From an uncultured Bacteroidota bacterium (lineage in GTDB: Bacteria > Bacteroidota > Bacteroidia > Bacteroidales > GWA2-32-17): 64,000 nt of DNA. The notes below the pieces were generated by a model that worked only from the letters and a program-made list of their open reading frames with translations, was not told where the DNA came from and ran no database searches. The stretch is taken from the NCBI GenBank assembly GCA_903837285.1, contig CAILUD010000040.1:1-64000 (forward strand). The letters are read 5' to 3'. Position numbers and translations under genes: made by a program. Within the stretch, counting starts at the first letter, position 1. Each line of letters begins with the position of its first letter. Of the stretch, positions 61,394-64,000 are shown piece by piece.

Positions 61394-64000
61394 TTAATTG
61401 TTAACTGTGAATGAATTTTCAAAATAGTTTTCAAATTTCAACACTAAATTATCGCAACCATAGTCGAATAAGCGATTTTGATTGTCTGTTGAGGTATGTT
61501 GAAATTCAAATGAACTTGTATTATTTGTTTTTGCAATAGCTTTCAACATTTCGGTATTTACATCTTCGCCACATTGAACATCAGAAATGTTAAGCCTTTT
61601 AGCAAGTTCTAACATCTGGGTTAAGTTGCACTCTATTATTTGATTTGAATATGTGCCACCAAATTGTTGAATTACTTTTTGAGTATTAGTATAACTTCCG
61701 CCTGTTTCAAATTGGAATGAGGCAGGTAAAATCAATGTAGCTTGTTTTGCAGTTTCAGTCATGAAATAATCTTGTACTACAATAAAATTTGTATTGTTAA
61801 ACCACTTGTTTGTTGAGGTTTTGTCGACTGAACAGCCAATAGGATCTTCTCCAAAAATGAAAAGGTTTTTAATTTTACCAGAATTTAATTTTTCTAGTAT
61901 GTCATTTGTTAAGGATGCAGCTTCAAAGTTTAAAATGCCTTCAGAATTATTCTTTTCTTTTAATGAAATAATGCCCATTGAAGTTTTGCCAAGTTTGCCA
62001 GTAATCATTGCAAAATTTCTGATTTCGACAGATGTGTTAGCAGAAATTTCTTTTTCTGAGAAAACAAGAATTGCGTTTGCAGTCATGTTATAATCATCGG
62101 CAAAAGCTTTAATTATACTTGCCGAAACACCTGATTTTAATGCTAACTCGTCAAAGTTTTCAGCTAAAGCAGTTTTTTTGAAATCTTCGAAACCGTTGGT
62201 TTGTGCAGAAATAAATAAATTATTCTGTTTGCTTTCCGTTAATAAATAATGGTTAGCAGCTTTAATGAAATGATAATATGAAACAATATGCAAAGTTTTA
62301 TCAATTTTATATTCCATTGATGAATGTTGCTTTGTGGTTATTGATTCAACTTTAATTTTACTCAGGAATTTTTTATTCTGAATCATAAAACCAACTACTG
62401 CATTATCGGTATTTATTTCTGAACCAAATAAGAATACCTTTTCTGCACCAGAAATTTGTTCGAAAGGAGTGGTTGCAAGGCTGTTAATAGCATATCCATT
62501 TCCTCTGCCTAAATAATGGAAGGATCCAATATTCTGAGTTTTTAGACCTTCATTTGCAAATTTCTTAACAAGGAATATTTCTTCGTTTGAAAGTCTTGCA
62601 CCTGCAAATACTGCAGTTTCTTCTGCTTTTATTGAATTAGCGTTATTTGTTATAATATTATATGCTTCTTCAAAAGAAATTTCTTTGAAAGTGCCGTTTT
62701 CTTTTAATAAAGGCTTGGTAATTCTTGTTTTATTATTAATGCTGTTGTATCCAAATTTTGGGAAACGGCATAAATTACCATCTTTATTTATCATTCCATT
62801 GCTTCCGGTAACTTTCCAAACAAAATCGCCTTTTTGATGATATTCTATTTCGCATCCTACCGAACAATAGTTACAAATTGACTGTATTGAAGTTGTTTGA
62901 ACAGGTCCTGGTTTAAATAAAGCATTTTCTGAAATAGCAGCAGTAGGGCAAGTAGAAATACACATTCCGCAAGATTCGCAGTTTGTATCGCCTAAACGTT
63001 TTTGCATGCTAGGGGCAACATATGTGTCAAATCCACGATTAATTAATCCTAGAGCGTTTGCGCCTACCACTTCTCTGCAAATTCTTACACAACGTGCACA
63101 TAATATACATTTATTGTTGTCAATTTCAATAAAAGGATGATCAAATTTTACTTCATAATCCTTAAATGAACCTTTATATTTTTCCTGTGTAGCGTTATAA
63201 TCAGTTGCGTATTTTTTAAGATCACAATCGTAGTATTCAACACAACCGCATTCAAGGCAACGATTAGCTTCTTCGTGTGCAACTTGTTCGTTTTCGTATC
63301 CTAATTCAACTTCTTTAAAATTAATTCTGTCTGTTGAATCCATTGTTGGCATTTCATGTCTTAGTTGTTTCGCAAAATGCCCTTTATAATTATCTTTTTG
63401 TTGTTTCTTGAAATTGTCTTTTTTACTTATAAATTCGTAGTTCTCAGGAGTTAATTCCTGACCTTTTAAATATTGGTCGCAACTACGTGCAGCTTTTCTT
63501 GCCTGAGCAATTGCTTCAATAACAGTAGCTGGTCCTGTTACTCCATCACCAGCTGCAAAAACTGAATTAATTCCAGTCTGTAAAGTTTTAGAGTTTGCAT
63601 CTAAATCGCCCCATTTATTGATTTTTAATTGGCCATCAGTTGCAAATTCGTTAATGTCATTAATAAAATTCACAATAGTTTTTTGTCCTATTGCAGCTAA
63701 GATATAATCAATTTCAACTTCAAAATCAGAATTCTCAACAACAACAGGTCGGCGTCTGCCGGAGGCATCAGGTTCACCTAATTCCATTTTTAGACAAGTA
63801 ATTGATTTTACTTTTCCGTCGTTAGTTTTATTTACTTTTTTAGGAGCAGTTAAAAATAAATACTCTACACCTTCCAGTTTTGATTCGTGAATTTCTATTG
63901 GGTTTGCAGGCATTTCTTTTTCGGTACGTCTATAAATAACATAAACTTTATCGGCATTGCAACGAAGTGAAGTACGACAACAATCCATTGCAGTATTTCC
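61394..64000 (-). CDS. Multidomain FAD/Fe-S/molybdopterin-type oxidoreductase (5' end beyond window)
   Basis: 868 codons are visible and the frame stays open to the edge (GNTA before ATG 63988), so the N-terminus lies outside. Order: the C-terminal half of a GltD-like FAD/NAD(P) domain (RRTEKEMPANPIE; SVFAAGDGVTGPATVIEAIAQ); NRCLECGC; two [4Fe-4S] motifs (CILCARCVRICRE; CESCGMCISTCPTAAI); a molybdopterin-type Fe4S4 site (CNYCSVGCEIEYH then GNLC); and a molybdopterin-oxidoreductase fold. No Cys or Sec is seen at the expected molybdenum-ligand region (around SFHYLGRGNGYAINSL), so the last part may be NuoG-like and without Mo catalysis. Physiological partners unknown. Confidence 0.85.
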   Translation of the reverse strand, partial: GNTAMDCCRTSLRCNADKVYVIYRRTEKEMPANPIEIHESKLEGVEYLFLTAPKKVNKTNDGKVKSITCLKMELGEPDASGRRRPVVVENSDFEVEIDYILAAIGQKTIVNFINDINEFATDGQLKINKWGDLDANSKTLQTGINSVFAAGDGVTGPATVIEAIAQARKAARSCDQYLKGQELTPENYEFISKKDNFKKQQKDNYKGHFAKQLRHEMPTMDSTDRINFKEVELGYENEQVAHEEANRCLECGCVEYYDCDLKKYATDYNATQEKYKGSFKDYEVKFDHPFIEIDNNKCILCARCVRICREVVGANALGLINRGFDTYVAPSMQKRLGDTNCESCGMCISTCPTAAISENALFKPGPVQTTSIQSICNYCSVGCEIEYHQKGDFVWKVTGSNGMINKDGNLCRFPKFGYNSINNKTRITKPLLKENGTFKEISFEEAYNIITNNANSIKAEETAVFAGARLSNEEIFLVKKFANEGLKTQNIGSFHYLGRGNGYAINSLATTPFEQISGAEKVFLFGSEINTDNAVVGFMIQNKKFLSKIKVESITTKQHSSMEYKIDKTLHIVSYYHFIKAANHYLLTESKQNNLFISAQTNGFEDFKKTALAENFDELALKSGVSASIIKAFADDYNMTANAILVFSEKEISANTSVEIRNFAMITGKLGKTSMGIISLKEKNNSEGILNFEAASLTNDILEKLNSGKIKNLFIFGEDPIGCSVDKTSTNKWFNNTNFIVVQDYFMTETAKQATLILPASFQFETGGSYTNTQKVIQQFGGTYSNQIIECNLTQMLELAKRLNISDVQCGEDVNTEMLKAIAKTNNTSSFEFQHTSTDNQNRLFDYGCDNLVLKFENYFENSFTVNN

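Noticed and set aside
61389-61434. Longer start for the ferritin-like protein
   Set aside because: It would overlap the end of the oxidoreductase gene and adds residues without family similarity; ATG 61389 gives a standard N-terminus.

Overview
The window looks like a chromosomal segment of an AT-rich member of the Bacteroidota, most likely Bacteroidales or a close uncultured relative. The signs are type IX secretion (T9SS) sorting domains on two large exported proteins, a DUF5103 'plug' protein, a GWxTD-domain protein, a Porin_10-type porin, FISUMP domains, paired ECF sigma/anti-sigma genes, and promoter elements of the Bacteroidota form TAnnTTTG. Shine-Dalgarno sequences are almost absent. 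No rRNA, tRNA, CRISPR array or prophage was seen. Both ends cut genes: lnt on the left loses its 3' end, and a multidomain FAD/Fe-S/molybdopterin-type oxidoreductase on the right loses its 5' end.

Layout. 1-4.2 kb (minus): lipoprotein N-acyltransferase, an EamA transporter and glutamine synthetase. 4.3-11.2 kb (plus): YdcF-like protein, GT-C membrane glycosyltransferase, porin, GT9 glycosyltransferase and a U32 protein, very tightly spaced. 11.4-17.5 kb: a conserved unknown, a tandem array of palindromic repeats, pyrH-frr, and a large propeller/T9SS protein. 17.7-30.3 kb (minus): a GWxTD-rlmB-dxr-rseP cluster, then a seven-gene run that starts with a split transketolase carrying a VWA gene between its halves and continues through an ECF sigma factor, its putative anti-sigma, a small helical exported protein and the T9SS plug protein; a second sigma/anti-sigma pair follows. 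30.4-38 kb: superoxide dismutase, a DUF1571 protein, MATE exporter, lpxK-purine phosphorylase, an HsdR-N-like protein, AMP nucleosidase and holA. 38-46 kb: oadB with a small membrane partner, a T9SS M1 peptidase, an RRM protein, DUF58 and ribF. 45.6-54.3 kb: TlpA-like lipoprotein, second M1 peptidase, lpxH, MscS channel and a fused E1 alpha/beta 2-oxoacid dehydrogenase. 54.4-60.9 kb is accessory-looking: a truncated REP-associated transposase (RAYT) with nested repeats, small envelope proteins, and a three-gene FISUMP/outer-membrane cluster whose last gene is frameshifted at a T9 tract. 60.9-64 kb (minus): the large oxidoreductase followed by a ferritin-like protein.

Functional themes are envelope biogenesis (lnt, lpxK, lpxH, rseP, glycosyltransferases, porins, T9SS cargo and plug), housekeeping metabolism (dxr, ribF, transketolase, E1, glutamine synthetase, nucleoside salvage) and translation/replication support (frr, rlmB, holA). 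The clearest unusual signals are the nested repeats around 54.4-55.1 kb, the recurring palindromic repeat families, the homopolymer frameshift, the transketolase-VWA gene order, and the domain order of the right-edge oxidoreductase. I did not find a gene cluster that I could defend as a wholly new system. The FISUMP cluster and the tkt-VWA-sigma-plug run are the best candidates for something poorly described.
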